Source: Dipteris shenzhenensis (lineage: Eukaryota > Polypodiophyta > Polypodiopsida > Gleicheniales). From it: a DNA stretch of 64,000 nucleotides. The notes under the pieces are model-generated. The model saw only the letters and a program-made list of their open reading frames with translations. It did no database searches and was not told the DNA's origin. Numbering within the stretch: position 1 is the first letter of the stretch; each line of letters begins with the position of its first letter. Made by a program: the position numbers and the translations under genes. The DNA lies in the NCBI GenBank assembly GCA_047967505.1, contig CM106538.1. The stretch is one strand, 5' to 3'. Of this stretch, positions 43,269 to 54,049 are shown piece after piece.

Positions 43269-44505
43269 ATGGCACATCAGCCACAACCACCCATGCTTTA
43301 GGAGCAATTAAATGCAGTTCAGGCACAGTTGGCCAATGAGCGTGAGCATAGGAAGAGATTGGAAAAGAAAATCAATGGTAAGAAAAGGAAGAGGCATCCA
43401 TCTGATGATGATTCATCCGACGATGATTCCGATGATGATCCTATTATCATGACAGTCAAAGCCACACTGAGAGCACATAATTCGACAAAAGGGAGTAAGA
43501 CAAGTAGAAAAGCTTTCTCATTTCAAAATTTTGATGGAAAGAAAGAAGCACACACTATCTTGTCTTGGATTAGTTAGCCAGATGATCATTTTTTAGGGGA
43601 GAAATTCTCTAAAAAAGATAAGATTAAATGTGCTGCAAATCATTTAGTAGAGAGTGCTGCACTTTGGTGGAACATCACTAAGCACAGTAAAAGTCGACCA
43701 AAATCTTGGAAGTCTTTTCAAAAGCTCATCAAGAGAGATTTTCTTCCCTCACATTTCAAAGCAAAAACTAGACAATAGTGGGATACTTTGAGGCAATTCG
43801 ATAAGGAAATGATCTCCACATATACTGATAGATTTTGGCAAACATTGATCCAATTACAGTCCTTAGAGAATGTTAATGAGCGAGATCAACGCAAGAAGTA
43901 TGTGGCAGGTCTAAAATCTACATTGAGAGCTGAGATTAACATGTTTCATCCTCTCTCACTAAACTCTGTGATTTCTCTTACAATGAATTGTGAGAGGAAG
44001 AATAGGATCCCAAAAGAAGGGAAAGATTAGAATGCCATGTACCCTTCCATAAGAAAAAGAGTTTTGATAAAAGCCCTTCTTTTAATCTAAAAATGGTTTT
44101 GTTCCATAGAAGACAGATTCTTCTTCGAAGCCGAATGGTGAAAATTTTCCAAAGAAAGAAAGAAGGTGTTTCAAGTGCAACAAGGTGGGATACATAGCCA
44201 CTGAGTGTCCCAAAAGAAAGAAGACCTCGACGGTGAAAGTGCACATGATTGACGACAAAGCAGCCAAGCAAGAGGGAGGTAAGTATAATTGTCATGCTCT
44301 TCCAAAAATGAAAGGTTTCATTAATGGCAAAGAGGTTGTTATTCTACATGAAGATGGTAGTACACATGATTTCATTTCGGAAAGAGCCTTAGCAAAGCTA
44401 AACCTAGAGTCTTTCCCATCTAACTACAAGGTCAAATCTGCTTTTACCAAGACAAAGTATAATTGCACTAGAGAGGTCAAGAATCTTGAAATCTCAATCA
44501 AACCC
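43269..44505 (+). pseudogene. Ty3-type gag and protease start, cut by the palindromic copia pair
   Basis: Starts ATG (MAHQPQPPML), then a coiled-coil-like QAQLANEREHRKRLEKKING, an acidic SDDDSSDDDSDDD and the Ty3 gag core with CAANHLVESAALWWN, FLPSHFKAK, QFDKEMISTYTDRFWQTL and YVAGLKSTLRAEI. The zinc knuckle reads CFKCNKVGYIATEC with Tyr in place of His. The protease start is GFINGKEVVILHEDGSTHDF, where the family has LxDSG, so the active Asp is lost. TAGs at several points (after PPML, WIS, KTRQ, GKD, FVP) sit where Gln fits. The frame stops at 44505 where the copia pair begins. Confidence 0.85.
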
Positions 44506-45173
44506 CGTTAGATATCAATGCTCCACTCTCATGTAACTACACAGGAACCAGCTAACTCTACTTATAAGCCCCCCATATGAGGAGAAGGCATTTGAGTAGT
44601 TCGGTTATGTGGTAGGTCTTGGTTTGGACACCAGTGGGGCCATGTGTGGCTTGATGGCTGGACGGAGTTGGCACACTACTAACTAGGCTACATGCGAGTG
44701 CGAGAAGGCATCCCTTGACTGACCACACTGAGGGTAGACGGAGCATTTTTTGGGGTAGTCCACTCTCGGGTTGTGGGGCCCGTTTGGAGTCCCAGATAAT
44801 CTTGGATGGCATCGGTTCTATCGTGTGGTCGCGGTGGCCTATTTCAAGACCGAGACCATTTTGGGCAGATTGGGTCGGTCACCCAATTAGGTCTAACCGA
44901 CTATGACTGGTGGCTATATAAGAGCAAGCCCATGAAGCCCATTTCATCACTGGCTACAACAACCCTGATTCCTTAGCATTCAGCCTCCGTCCTCTACTAT
45001 TTCTAGCTTGCCATCGAAGCTTCTTTCACAGGAGTGCATGGTTGGGAGGTAGTGCCATCTATTGTATTAGTTGTATAGTAATCAAATTTTTGATTCTCCA
45101 TACTATCTGTTTTTCTCTCTTGCGTATGAGATCCTGTTATCTGTTGAGCACAAACATTGTATTATTTTCTTAA
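44506..45173 (+). repeat. Arm A LTR (about 668 bp)
   Basis: Reads gttagatatcaatgctccac to ttattttctta. The following primer-binding site has lost catggt (aatcagagcctggac). TATA-like ctatataag lies at 44914-44922. Confidence 0.85.
44914..44922 (+). promoter_or_regulatory. TATA box in the arm A LTR
   Basis: ctatataag, kept in the arm B LTR at 51986-51994 (reverse strand), in the position expected for the LTR promoter. Confidence 0.55.
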
Positions 45174-45238
45174 ATCAGAGCCTGGACTTAGCAAGAAGAT
45201 TTGGTAGTGTGTTTCTGTTTGCAAGCAGATTGTGAGAG

Positions 45239-46083
45239 ATGGCCTGGCCCGCAAGACTGCGAATCCCACCGTTCAGCGAAAGCGAAAAGTTGGACGGCTC
45301 TAACTATCCACTCTGGAAGTTCAAGATGAAGACCATCCTAAGCACATACGAGCTTTGGGACACTGCTACTGGGGTGGATGTGAGGCCGATTGCGAGATCG
45401 TGGATCCAACCAATGCAGGACAACAGATAGTACCAATTGTGGATGAGATTCTCACGTGGACAAGAAGAAATGCAAATGCACTGTGTTCTATTGTTTGCAG
45501 TGTAAGTGATTCCATCATGGCGTTAATTCAACATGTCACCACAACGGAGGAGGCATGGAAGGTCTTGAAAAATCAGTACGAGACCATGAATCAGACATGG
45601 ATTCAGAATCTGGGGACTCAACTCGCGAATGAGAAATTGTCTGAGTCTGAAGCGACAGAGAAGTTCATCACTAGGGTGAAGAATTTACACGATTAAATGA
45701 CTGTGATTGGCATCACCATCACCAGCAAGAATCTAGCACGAAGGTGCATACGGATTCTTCCACCAAAGTACGAAGGTCTTGTTATGGTGCTCAATATGTA
45801 AAATAGAAATCCGCCCCTCAAATTTGAGGATTTTAGCACAATGCTTCTGGAGGAGGAGATGCGTCAAAAGATGAGGACTGCAGAAGATTCAGTTTTTTGG
45901 ACTAGATCAAAGAAAGGTAAGGGTAAGGACTCTGGTAACCAATCTTCTTCTGATGTTAAAAAGAGAAAGAAGAAGATCAAGTGCTTCTATTGCAACAAGG
46001 CAGGGCATAAGCAGAATGAGTGCCGAAAGAAGATTACAGATAAGAAGAACGGAGTAAAGAAAGAGTTCAACAACAGCACGTAG
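45239..46083 (+). pseudogene. Arm A gag
   Basis: ATG at 45239 (MAWPARLRIPPFSESEKLDG), then SNYPLWKFKMKTILSTYELW. After a frame change come ALIQHVTTTEEAWKVLKNQY and QLANEKLSESEATEKFITRV, with stops near 45696 and 45799, and the zinc knuckle CFYCNKAGHKQNEC (from about 45982). Broken by frameshifts and stops. Confidence 0.8.
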
Positions 46084-47432
46084 GCAGTACTAGATGAGCT
46101 GTTCATAGCAATTGAGGAGATTTGCATGGAGGCAGTTCATGTACCTATAGATGAACTGTGGATTATTGACAGTTTGCCACATGACCAGTCGGAAGGATTG
46201 GTATACCTCTACACAGCCGGTAGGGAATGACATCCTAGTAGTTGTCGACAATGATGCAAAATGTCCAGCAAAAGGAAAAGGTATGATTGCTCTCAAGTCA
46301 GATGGAGTTGTAAAACAGTTGTCTAATGTTCTTTATGTGCTAGATCTCAAGAGGAACTTGTTGTCCATTTTTGCGATCACGGATCGGGACCTCAAAGTTC
46401 ACTTCGATAAGAATGGCACATAGATTTTGGATCTTCAAGGGAAGGTCATTGGTAAAGGTACACAGCGCAACAACATCTATGAACTCTCAGCTTTCAGTGC
46501 TCAAGCAGATGTGAAGAACACTAAGCTGTGGCATGAGAGGTTTGGTCATCTAAACCTTAGTTCTTTAAAGGAGATGCATAAAAGTGGAATGATTGTAGAC
46601 CTACCAAAAATTTCAAATCTGCCCGATGCATGTGAAGCTTGCATGATGGGCAAGCAGCATCGGCAGCCCTTTCCTAAAGAGACTCTGGTAACCCATCTTT
46701 TTCTAATGATAAAAAGAGAAAGAAGAAGATCAAGTGCTTCTATTGCAACAAGGCAGGGCATAAGCAGAATGAGTGCGAAAGAAGATTGTAGATGAGAAGA
46801 ACAAAGTAAAGAAAGAGTCCAGCAACAGCACGCAGGCAATACCAGTAGAGGTATTTGTAGCAATTGAGGAGATTTGCACGGAGGCAGTTCATGTACTTGC
46901 GGATTAACCCTGGATCATTGATAGTGGTGCATCGTGCCACATGACCAGTCGGAAGGATTGGTATACATCTCTATAGCCGGTAGGGAATGACATCCTAGTA
47001 GCAGTCGGCAATGATGCAAAATGTCTAGCAAAAGGAAAAGGTATGATTGCTCTCAAGTCGAATGGAGTTGTAAAATAGTTGTCCGATGTTCTTTATGTGC
47101 CAGATATCAAGAGGAACTTATTGTCCATTTCTGCGATTACGGATCGGGATGTCAAAGTTCACTTCGATAAGAATGGCGCACAAATTGTGGATCTTCAAGG
47201 GAAGGTTATTGGTAAAGGTACACAGTGCAACAACATCTACGAACTATCAGCTTTTAGTGCTCGAGCAGATGTGAAGAACACTAAGCTGTGGCATGAGAGG
47301 TTTGGTCATCTAAACCTTAGTTCTTTGAAGGAGATGCATAAAAGTGGAATGATTGCAGACCTACTAGAAATTTCAGATCTGCCTGATGTATGTGAAGCTT
47401 GCATGATGGGCAAGAAGCATCGGCATCCCTTT
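45923..47432. repeat. Tandem duplication of about 753 bp in arm A (zinc knuckle to integrase zinc domain)
   Basis: The unit from gactctggtaacc through the zinc knuckle, protease and GHLNLSSLKEMHKSGMI to MMGKQHRQPFP occurs twice (about 45923-46675 and 46676-47432). The marker gtgcttctattgcaacaagg is at 45981 and 46734. The join puts the second zinc knuckle out of frame after PFPKETLVTHLF. Confidence 0.85.
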
Positions 47433-48158
47433 CCTAAAAAGGCCAGTAGGGGAAAGGCTCCTCTAGAGCTCGTTCACATGGACCTCTGTGAAAAGATGGA
47501 GACAGAAGCTTTGGGTGGTTCCTACTACTTCATGATGCTGATCGACGACTACAATAGAAGGATATGGATATACTTCCTAAACACTAAAGACGAGGCTTTT
47601 AGTAAGTTCAAGGAATGACATGTAATGGTCGAGAAAGAATCAGGGAGGAAGGTGAAGAAGTTGAGATTAGAAAGAGGTGGAGAGTTCACATTGACTGAAT
47701 TCAAAAGTTACTACATAAGTCACGGGATCAAGAGGCAGAAACCCCCACCACATACATCATAGCAAAATGGAGTAGCAGAACGCAAGATGCGCGTCATCTG
47801 TGAAATGGGAAGGAGTATGATGAAAGGGAAAGATTTGCCAAAGACTTTCTGGGCTAAAGCATGTAACACTGTAGTTTACATTCTGAATCGTAGCGACATG
47901 AAGGTTGTGAACGAGATGACTCCACTGCAGGTATTTTTTGGTAAGAAACCTTCAGCTACACATTTCAGAGTTTTTGGATGTGACTGTTTTGGGCATGTCC
48001 CTAATGCTACCCGGACCAAATGGGAACTGAAGAGCCAGAAATGTATCTTCTTGGGCTACAATGAAGAGGCGAAGGGTTACCATCTCTATAACCCTATTAC
48101 CAAGAAGGTAATTGTAAGTCGCGATGTGGTCTTCTCAAAACGGCCGCATCAATTGTAG
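46151..48158 (+). pseudogene. Arm A protease and integrase
   Basis: The first protease copy has a deletion (WIIDSLPHDQ). The second, near 46910, keeps WIIDSGASCHMTSRKDW. Integrase pieces are LWHERFGHLNLSSLKEM and CEACMMGKKHRHPFP; LELVHMDLCEKMETEALGG (catalytic Asp); and YFMMLIDDYNRRIWIYFL. The TDRGGE equivalent reads LRLERGGEFTL with Asp lost. RKMRVICEMGRSMMKGKDLP and KCIFLGYNEEAKGYHLYNP follow, to DVVFSKRPHQL at 48158, where the arm ends. Confidence 0.8.
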
Positions 48159-48159
48159 T

Positions 48160-49144
48160 ACATCAGTCGCGAAGCTGATGTCTGGCCACGGGTTGCACAA
48201 GAAAATCAAGTTGCCCACAAGCCTTCTGTACTTCGCTTCATCCACCAGTGGTGATGAATCCTCGTTTGAGAGCTTCACGTCAACCTCCATAGCCTGGGTA
48301 CCAACTGTCTTGCACTCAGCCATGCCAAATTCCTTCAGTATCTCTCCAACATACTTCAGCTATGAAATGAAGAACTGTTTCGGCTCTTGCCAAACTTCAA
48401 TCCCCAAACAGAAATGCATTAGTCCGAGGTCTGTCATTTCAAACTCTCTTCCTAGCAAATGCTTTGTCTCTATGAGATCTTCTCTTCATGGTTCCCTGTT
48501 ATGACAAGGTCGTCCACATAAAGGACCACGATCATACACCTGCCTCCTTCTCTGTAGATATATAGATTTGCATTAGATGGGCTCCTCTTGAACCCGTTTT
48601 GCAGAAAGTAGGCATCAATTCGCTGGTATCATGCTCATGGGGCCTGTTTTAGCCTGTAAAGTGCCTTCTTTAGTTTACAGAATTTACCTTCTGAACCGAG
48701 AATCTCAAAACCTGGTGGCTGTTCCATGTATACCTCCTCCTTGAAATCTCCATTTAGAAAGGTGTATTTTACATCCATCTAAAACACAGGCCAACTTCCC
48801 TAGGCAGATAAAGCCAAAACACTACGAATTGTGGTTAGTCGAGCTATGGGAGCAAAAGTATCTTGATAATCAAAACCATGTACTTGTGCGAATCCTTTTG
48901 TCACGAGATGAGCCTTGTACTTATCCAATGTGCTATCGGACTTGTACTTGGTCTTGTACACCCACTTGGTTCCGATTACCTTGCGTTTTGGTGGTCGATC
49001 CACAAGGTCCCAAGTATTGTTCTTCATTATGGAGCCATACTCCGAATACATAGCCTCCATCCACCTATCATCACCCTGTGCCTCTTCAAGACACTTGGGT
49101 TCTTTAGCACGGATCACTTCTGTCATCAACGTGTAGTTCACCAA
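48160..49144 (-). pseudogene. Arm B reverse transcriptase
   Basis: From 49144: WMEAMYSEYGSIMKNNTWDL, VIGTKWVYKTKYKSDSTLDK and DYQDTFAPIARLTTIRSVLA. After stops come MDVKYTFLNGDFKEEVYMEQ, FCKLKKALYRLKQAP and YVDDLVITG (near 48500). The last piece is YRRLVGNLIFLCNPWPDISF (48323-48135), which ends at the palindrome centre. RNase H is absent. Confidence 0.8.
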
Positions 49145-49375
49145 GTGGTCCTATGCCCTTCTTTGCTCCTATAATCTCTTGGACCGGTGGTGTTCGGATG
49201 GTTCCTCCTTAATGGTTGGAGGTTCTTTGTCGTCCAAAAGCTGCTTTACCCACTTCAGGAATGGCCATTGCCATTCTGGTTCTACGGGCTCTTCTTCCTC
49301 TTCTTTATCTTGAATCCTCCCAAGCACCATTGGGGGAGTTCGGTCTGTTGTTGGTGGCGGTACTGGATGGATATT

Positions 49376-50600
49376 CTAGTCTTGGTTGTCTGGGAAGGAA
49401 GCATCCTTCTCCAATTGATGCGGTTGTTCTGAGAAGACCACATCGTGACTTACAATTACCTTCTTGGTAACAGGGTTATAGAGATGGTAACCCTTCGCCT
49501 CTTCACTGTAACCCAAGAAAATACACTTCCGGCTCTTCAGTTCCCATTTGGTCCTGTTAGCATCAGGGACATGCACAAAACAATCACATCCAAAAACTAC
49601 AAAATGTGCAGCTGAAGGTTTCTTACCAGAAAAGGCCTGCAGTGGAGTCATCCCATTCACAACTTTCGTGTAGCTATGATTGAGAATGTAAACTGCCATG
49701 TTACATGCTTCAGCCCAAAAAGTCTTTGGCAAATCTTTCCCTTTCATCATACTCCAGCCCATTTTGCAGATGACGTGCATCTTGCGTTCTGCTACTCCAT
49801 TTTGCTGTGATGTATGTGGTGGGGGTTTCTACCTCGTGATCCCATGACTTTTGCAGTAACTTTCGAATTCATTTGATGTGAACTCTCCACCTCTGTCTGA
49901 TCTCAACTTCTTCACCTTCCTCCCCGATTCTTTTTCGATGATTACATGCCATTCCTTGAACTTACTAAAAGCCTCGTCTTTAGTTTTTAGGAAGTATATC
50001 CATATCCTTCTACTATAGTCGTTAATCAGTGTCATGAAGTAGTAGGAACCACCCAAAGCTTCTGTCTCCATCTTTTTGCAGAGGTCCGTGTGAACGAGTT
50101 CTAGAGGAGCCTTTGCCCTGCTGGCCTCATCTACAATCTTCTTTCGCACTCATTCTGCTTATGCCCTGCCTTGTTGCAATAGAAGCACTTGATCTTCTTC
50201 TTTCTCTTTTTATCATTAGAAAAAGATGGGTTACCAGAGTCTCTTTAGGAAAGGGCTGCCGATGCTGCTTGCCCATCATGCAAGCTTCACATACATCGGG
50301 CAGATCTGAAATTTCTGGTAGGTCTGCAATCATTCCACTTTTATGCATCTCCTTTAAAGAACTAAGGTTTAGATGACCAAACCTCTCATGCCATAGCTTA
50401 GTGTTCTTCACATCTGCTCGAGCACTGAAAGCTGAGAGTTCATATATGTTGTTTCCCCGTGTACCTTTACCAATGACCTTCCCTTGAAGATCCAAAATCT
50501 ATGTGCCATTGTTATCGAAGTGAACTTTGAGGTCCCGATTCGTGATCACAGAAATGGACAAGTAGTTCCTCTTGATATCTGGCACATAAAGGACATCGGA
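49376..50600 (-). pseudogene. Arm B integrase
   Basis: Pieces: LWHERFGHLNLSSLKEMHKS with CEACMMGKQHRQPFP (50495-50127), the out-of-frame second zinc knuckle, then APLELVHTDLCKKMETEALG with catalytic Asp. YFMTLINDYSRRIWIYFLKT and VKKLRSDRGGEFTSNEFESY with Asp follow (50149-49829). Then MHVICKMGWSMMKGKDLPK to KCIFLGYSEEAKGYHLYNPV and DVVFSEQPHQLEKDA (49780-49376). The second duplication unit is almost wholly deleted after its zinc knuckle. Confidence 0.8.
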
Positions 50601-50603
50601 CAA

Positions 50604-51664
50604 CTATTTTACAACTCCATCTGACTTGAGAGCAATCATACCTTTTCCTTTTGCTAAACATTTTGCATCATTGCCGACTACTACCAGGATGTCATTCCCT
50701 ACTGGCTGTACAGATGTATACCAATCCTTCCGACTGGTCATGTGGCAAACTGTCAATAATCCACATCTCATCTGTAGGTACATGAATTGCATCCGTGCAA
50801 ATCTCCTCAATTGCTACGAACAGCTCATCTGGTATTGCTACGTGCAGTTGTTGGACTCTTTCTTTACTCCGTTCTTCTCATCTGTAATCTTCTTTCAGCA
50901 CTCATTCTGCTTATGCCCTGCCTTATTGCAATAGAAGCACTTGATCTTCTTTTTTCTCTTTTTATCATCACAAGAAGATGGGTTACCAGAGTCCTTACCC
51001 TTACCTTTCTTTGATTCAACGTAGAAAGTCGAATCTTCTCCAGTCTTCACGGATCTCCTCCTCCAGAAGCATTTCACTGAAATCCTCAAAGTTGAGGGGT
51101 GGATTTCTATTCTGCATATTCAGTGCCATAACAAGACCATCGTACTTTGGTGGGAGAATCCATATGCACCTCCATGCTAGATTCTCGTTAGTGATGGTGA
51201 TGCCAATCGCAGTCATCTGATCATGCAGATTCTTCACTGTGGTGATGAACTTCTCTACTGTTTCAGACTCAGATAGTTTCTCATTCGTGAGTTGAGTCTC
51301 CAGATTTTGAATCCGCATCTGATTCATGGTCTCGTATTGATTTTTCAAGGCCGTCCATGCCTCCTCTGCTGTGGTGACATGTTGAATTAATGCCATGATG
51401 GAATCACTTACATTGCAGACAATAGAACACAGTGCATCTACATTTCTTCTTGTCCATGCGAGAATCTCATCCGCAATTGGTACTATTTATTGTGCTACAT
51501 TGGCCGGATTCGGCCGGCTTCATGTCCACCCCAGTAGCAGTATCCCAAAGCTCATATGCGCTTAGGATGGTATTTATCTTGAACTTTTAGAGTGGATAGT
51601 TAGAGCCTTCCAACTTTTTGCTTTCGCTGAACAATGGGATTCGCAATCTTGTAGGCTGGGCCAT
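50604..51664 (-). pseudogene. Arm B gag, zinc knuckle and protease
   Basis: ATG at 51664. ALIQHVTTAEEAWTALKNQY and QLTNEKLSESETVEKF (51396-51016), then zinc knuckle CFYCNKAGHKQNEC (near 50895-50940). The protease site is deleted to CGLLTVCHMTSRKDWYTSVQ (50810-50604), the same lesion as the first protease copy of arm A. Confidence 0.8.
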
Positions 51665-51734
51665 CTCTCACAATCTGCTCGCAAACAGAAACACACTACC
51701 AAATCTTCTTGCTAGAGTCCAGGCTCTGATACCA

Positions 51735-52405
51735 TGTAAGAAAACATTACAACATCTGTGCTCAACAGATAACAGGATCTCGTATGCAAGAGACAAAATA
51801 GATAGTATGGAGAATAAAAAATTTGATTACTGTAGAACTAATACAATAGATGGCACTGCCTCCCAACCGTGCGCTCCTGTGAAAGAAGCTTTGATGGCGA
51901 GCTGGAAACACTAGAAGATGGAGGTTGGATGCTAAGGAATATGGGTTCCTATAGCCAATGATGAAATGGGCTTCACGGGCTTGCTCTTATATAGCCACCA
52001 GTCGTAGTCGGTTAGACCCAATTGGGTGACCGACCCAATCTGCCCAAAAGGGTCGACTGGGTCGGTCCCGAAATAGACCACCGACCATACGATAGAATCG
52101 GTGCACAAAATAGAGCCATCCGATATTATCTGAGGCTCCAAATGGGCCCCACAACTTGAGAGTGGGCTGCCCTGGGAAATGCTCCATCTACCCTCACTAT
52201 AATCAGTCATGGGATGCCTTCACGCACTTGCATGTAGCCTAGTTGGTGGTGTGCCAACTCTATCTGTGGCTCCCATCTAGTGTCCAAACTAGGACCTACC
52301 AAATAACTGAGCTACTCAAATGCCTTTTCCTCATATGGGGGGCTTACAAGTAGAGTTAGCTAGTTCCCGCATAGTTACACGAGAGTGGAGCATTGATACC
52401 TAACA
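51735..52405 (-). repeat. Arm B LTR (671 bp) and adjacent primer-binding site
   Basis: Element orientation: tgttaggtatcaatgctccac to ttttcttaca. It is followed by tggtatcagagcctgg (51734 down to 51719), an intact primer-binding site. Confidence 0.88.
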
Positions 52406-52892
52406 CAACAATAGGAGATAAAAGAAAAAGAAATGATTCTAACCCAATTGCCAAAAGATTTTAAGGATCTTGACATCCACTTATCACTAGCTTGGGAGCT
52501 GTCACCACCTTCTCCTACTATCACATTGGCAAATGCGGATACCTTGGAAGAAATGCCTATTCTAGAGGTAGGAAATGAGGAATTTTCCCACAAGATGTTA
52601 TAGCTTGGTGAACAGTTGCAACCAATATATCTCCATCAACATCATCAACCATACCTTGAGGCTACATCAGCACCAACACTGCCCATCAACATCATGCCGG
52701 TCAATAATCCACAAGGAGATCTAGTGCTAGATTAGTAATACAACTACTATACCCAAGTGGATGACTAACCATTGGCACAACCCCTAGTAAGTACTACATA
52801 ATCCTCAGGATGGCTACATGGGCACCAATTGTATCAACAGTTTTGCTAATGCTCATCACAATCTGTCATACTCCATCATCAAGCCAACCAAA
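52406..52892 (+). pseudogene. Decayed ORF, first half, split by copia element 2b
   Basis: Reads MILTQLPKDFKDLDIHLSLA, WELSPPSPTITLANADTLEE, MPILEVGNEEFSHKML, a TAG, LGEQLQPIYLHQHHQPYLEA and INIMPVNNPQGDLVLD. Then several TAG/TAA codons lie in a Gln- and Tyr-rich stretch where Gln fits. I do not recognise the protein. The target duplication ccaaa joins it to the sequence at 58425. Confidence 0.45.
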
Positions 52893-53246
52893 TGTGAAGA
52901 TTGTGGGAGAGAGGGAAGGAGTCTCACTTGAGTCTTTCTCACATGCATAATGGGGGAATACACACGAAGGTGGAGGCTGAAAACAGTTTTCCTCTTCTTA
53001 GTTGTGTAAGCCAAAAAAACTCTCTTACAAAGAAAATAGAAGAACCCTATATGTGGGTCTCAAAACCAAACTCAACTAACTAAGGTGGCATACTAACTGA
53101 GCCACAAACTATAGTAGATAAGGATAGCTGTCATCCAGCTATTATTCGTGGGCGGTGTACCAACCGCATCTCCAGCTAACAGGTCGGTGACATAAATGCA
53201 CAACAGTCACCCTGGCATATCGCGAGTGGAGCTCGATATCTCAACA
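52893..53246 (-). repeat. Copia element 2b, 3' LTR
   Basis: Plus-strand tgtgaagattgtgggagag to ctcgatatctcaaca. Confidence 0.95.
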
Positions 53247-54037
53247 CTCCCCCTCGAGCTCAATCCCAAATCCTGCACACCAAGCAGGTCTCTGAACTTG
53301 CGCAGCTTCTCTGCGCCCAATGCTTTCGTGAATATGTCAGCTACCTGATCCTCTGTGCTGACATAAACTAGATCAATAAGACCTAGTAAAACCTTCTCCC
53401 GCACATAGTGATAATGCACCTCAATGTGCTTTGTTCTAGCATGAAAGACTGGGTTCTTTGCCAAGTGTATACTGCTCATGTTGTCACAATAAATGACAAC
53501 TGGCCCATCTGTAGACTGATGCATATCATAGAGTAGCTTATGCAACCAAGCTACCTCACATGCAGCCATTGCTGCACCCCTGTACTCAGCCTCTGTGCTC
53601 AACAAGGCAATTGTAGGCTATTTCTTGCTGCTCCAAGTGACTGCAGCACTCCCAAAAGAGAACACATATCCACTGGTAGATCGTCTATCAGAAATACTAC
53701 CAGCCCAATCAGCATCAGTGTATCCATGCAACTGTATCTGAACCCCAGCCTCATAAAATAGTCCATACTGCAATGTGGACTTCACATACCTGAGTATGCG
53801 TCTAGCCGCATCCAAATGCGGTTTCCTTGGAGCCTGCATAAACTGACTTACCAACCCAATAGCATAGCTCAAATCTGGCCTGGTAATAGTCATGTAAATC
53901 AAACTTCCTACTATGCGTCTGTACATAGTAGGGTCTTCCAGAAGCTCACCTGCATCTGTGCTCAGCTTCACATTCTGCTCCAAAGGAACTGAAATAGGCT
54001 TACAGCCTGTCATCCCATATTTGGACAGCATGTCCAA
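53207..54037 (-). pseudogene. Copia element 2b RNase H
   Basis: GSLIYMTITRPDLSYAIGLV, DADWAGSISDRRSTSGYVF, a TAG at 53620-53618 where element 2 has CAG (KK-stop-P against KKQP), then STEAEYRGAAM and YCDNMSSIHLAKNPVFHART to VADIFTKALGAEKL. Continuous with the RT piece apart from TAG at 54052-54050. Confidence 0.9.
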
Positions 54038-54049
54038 TCCATACTGCCT

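Larger units (their letters stand above)
44506..52405. mobile_element. Palindromic pair of truncated copia elements (arms A and B)
   Basis: Two related 5' portions of one copia family lie tail to tail. Arm A (plus, 44506 to about 48157) has LTR, gag and protease/integrase. Arm B (minus, 52405 to about 48158) has LTR, gag, protease, integrase and most of RT. LTRs are at the outer ends and inverted to each other. The junction at about 48150-48160 joins the end of integrase in A (DVVFSKRPHQL) to the RT/RNase H linker of B (PDISFATDV), with caattg near the joint. I found no convincing target duplication at 44505/52406. Both arms share an internal tandem duplication joint, so they come from the same lineage. 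Confidence 0.85.

Noticed and set aside
44501-52410. Target-site duplication for the palindromic copia pair
   Set aside because: Flanks read aaccc and caaca; the match is too weak, and the sequence to the right does not clearly continue the Ty3 protease.
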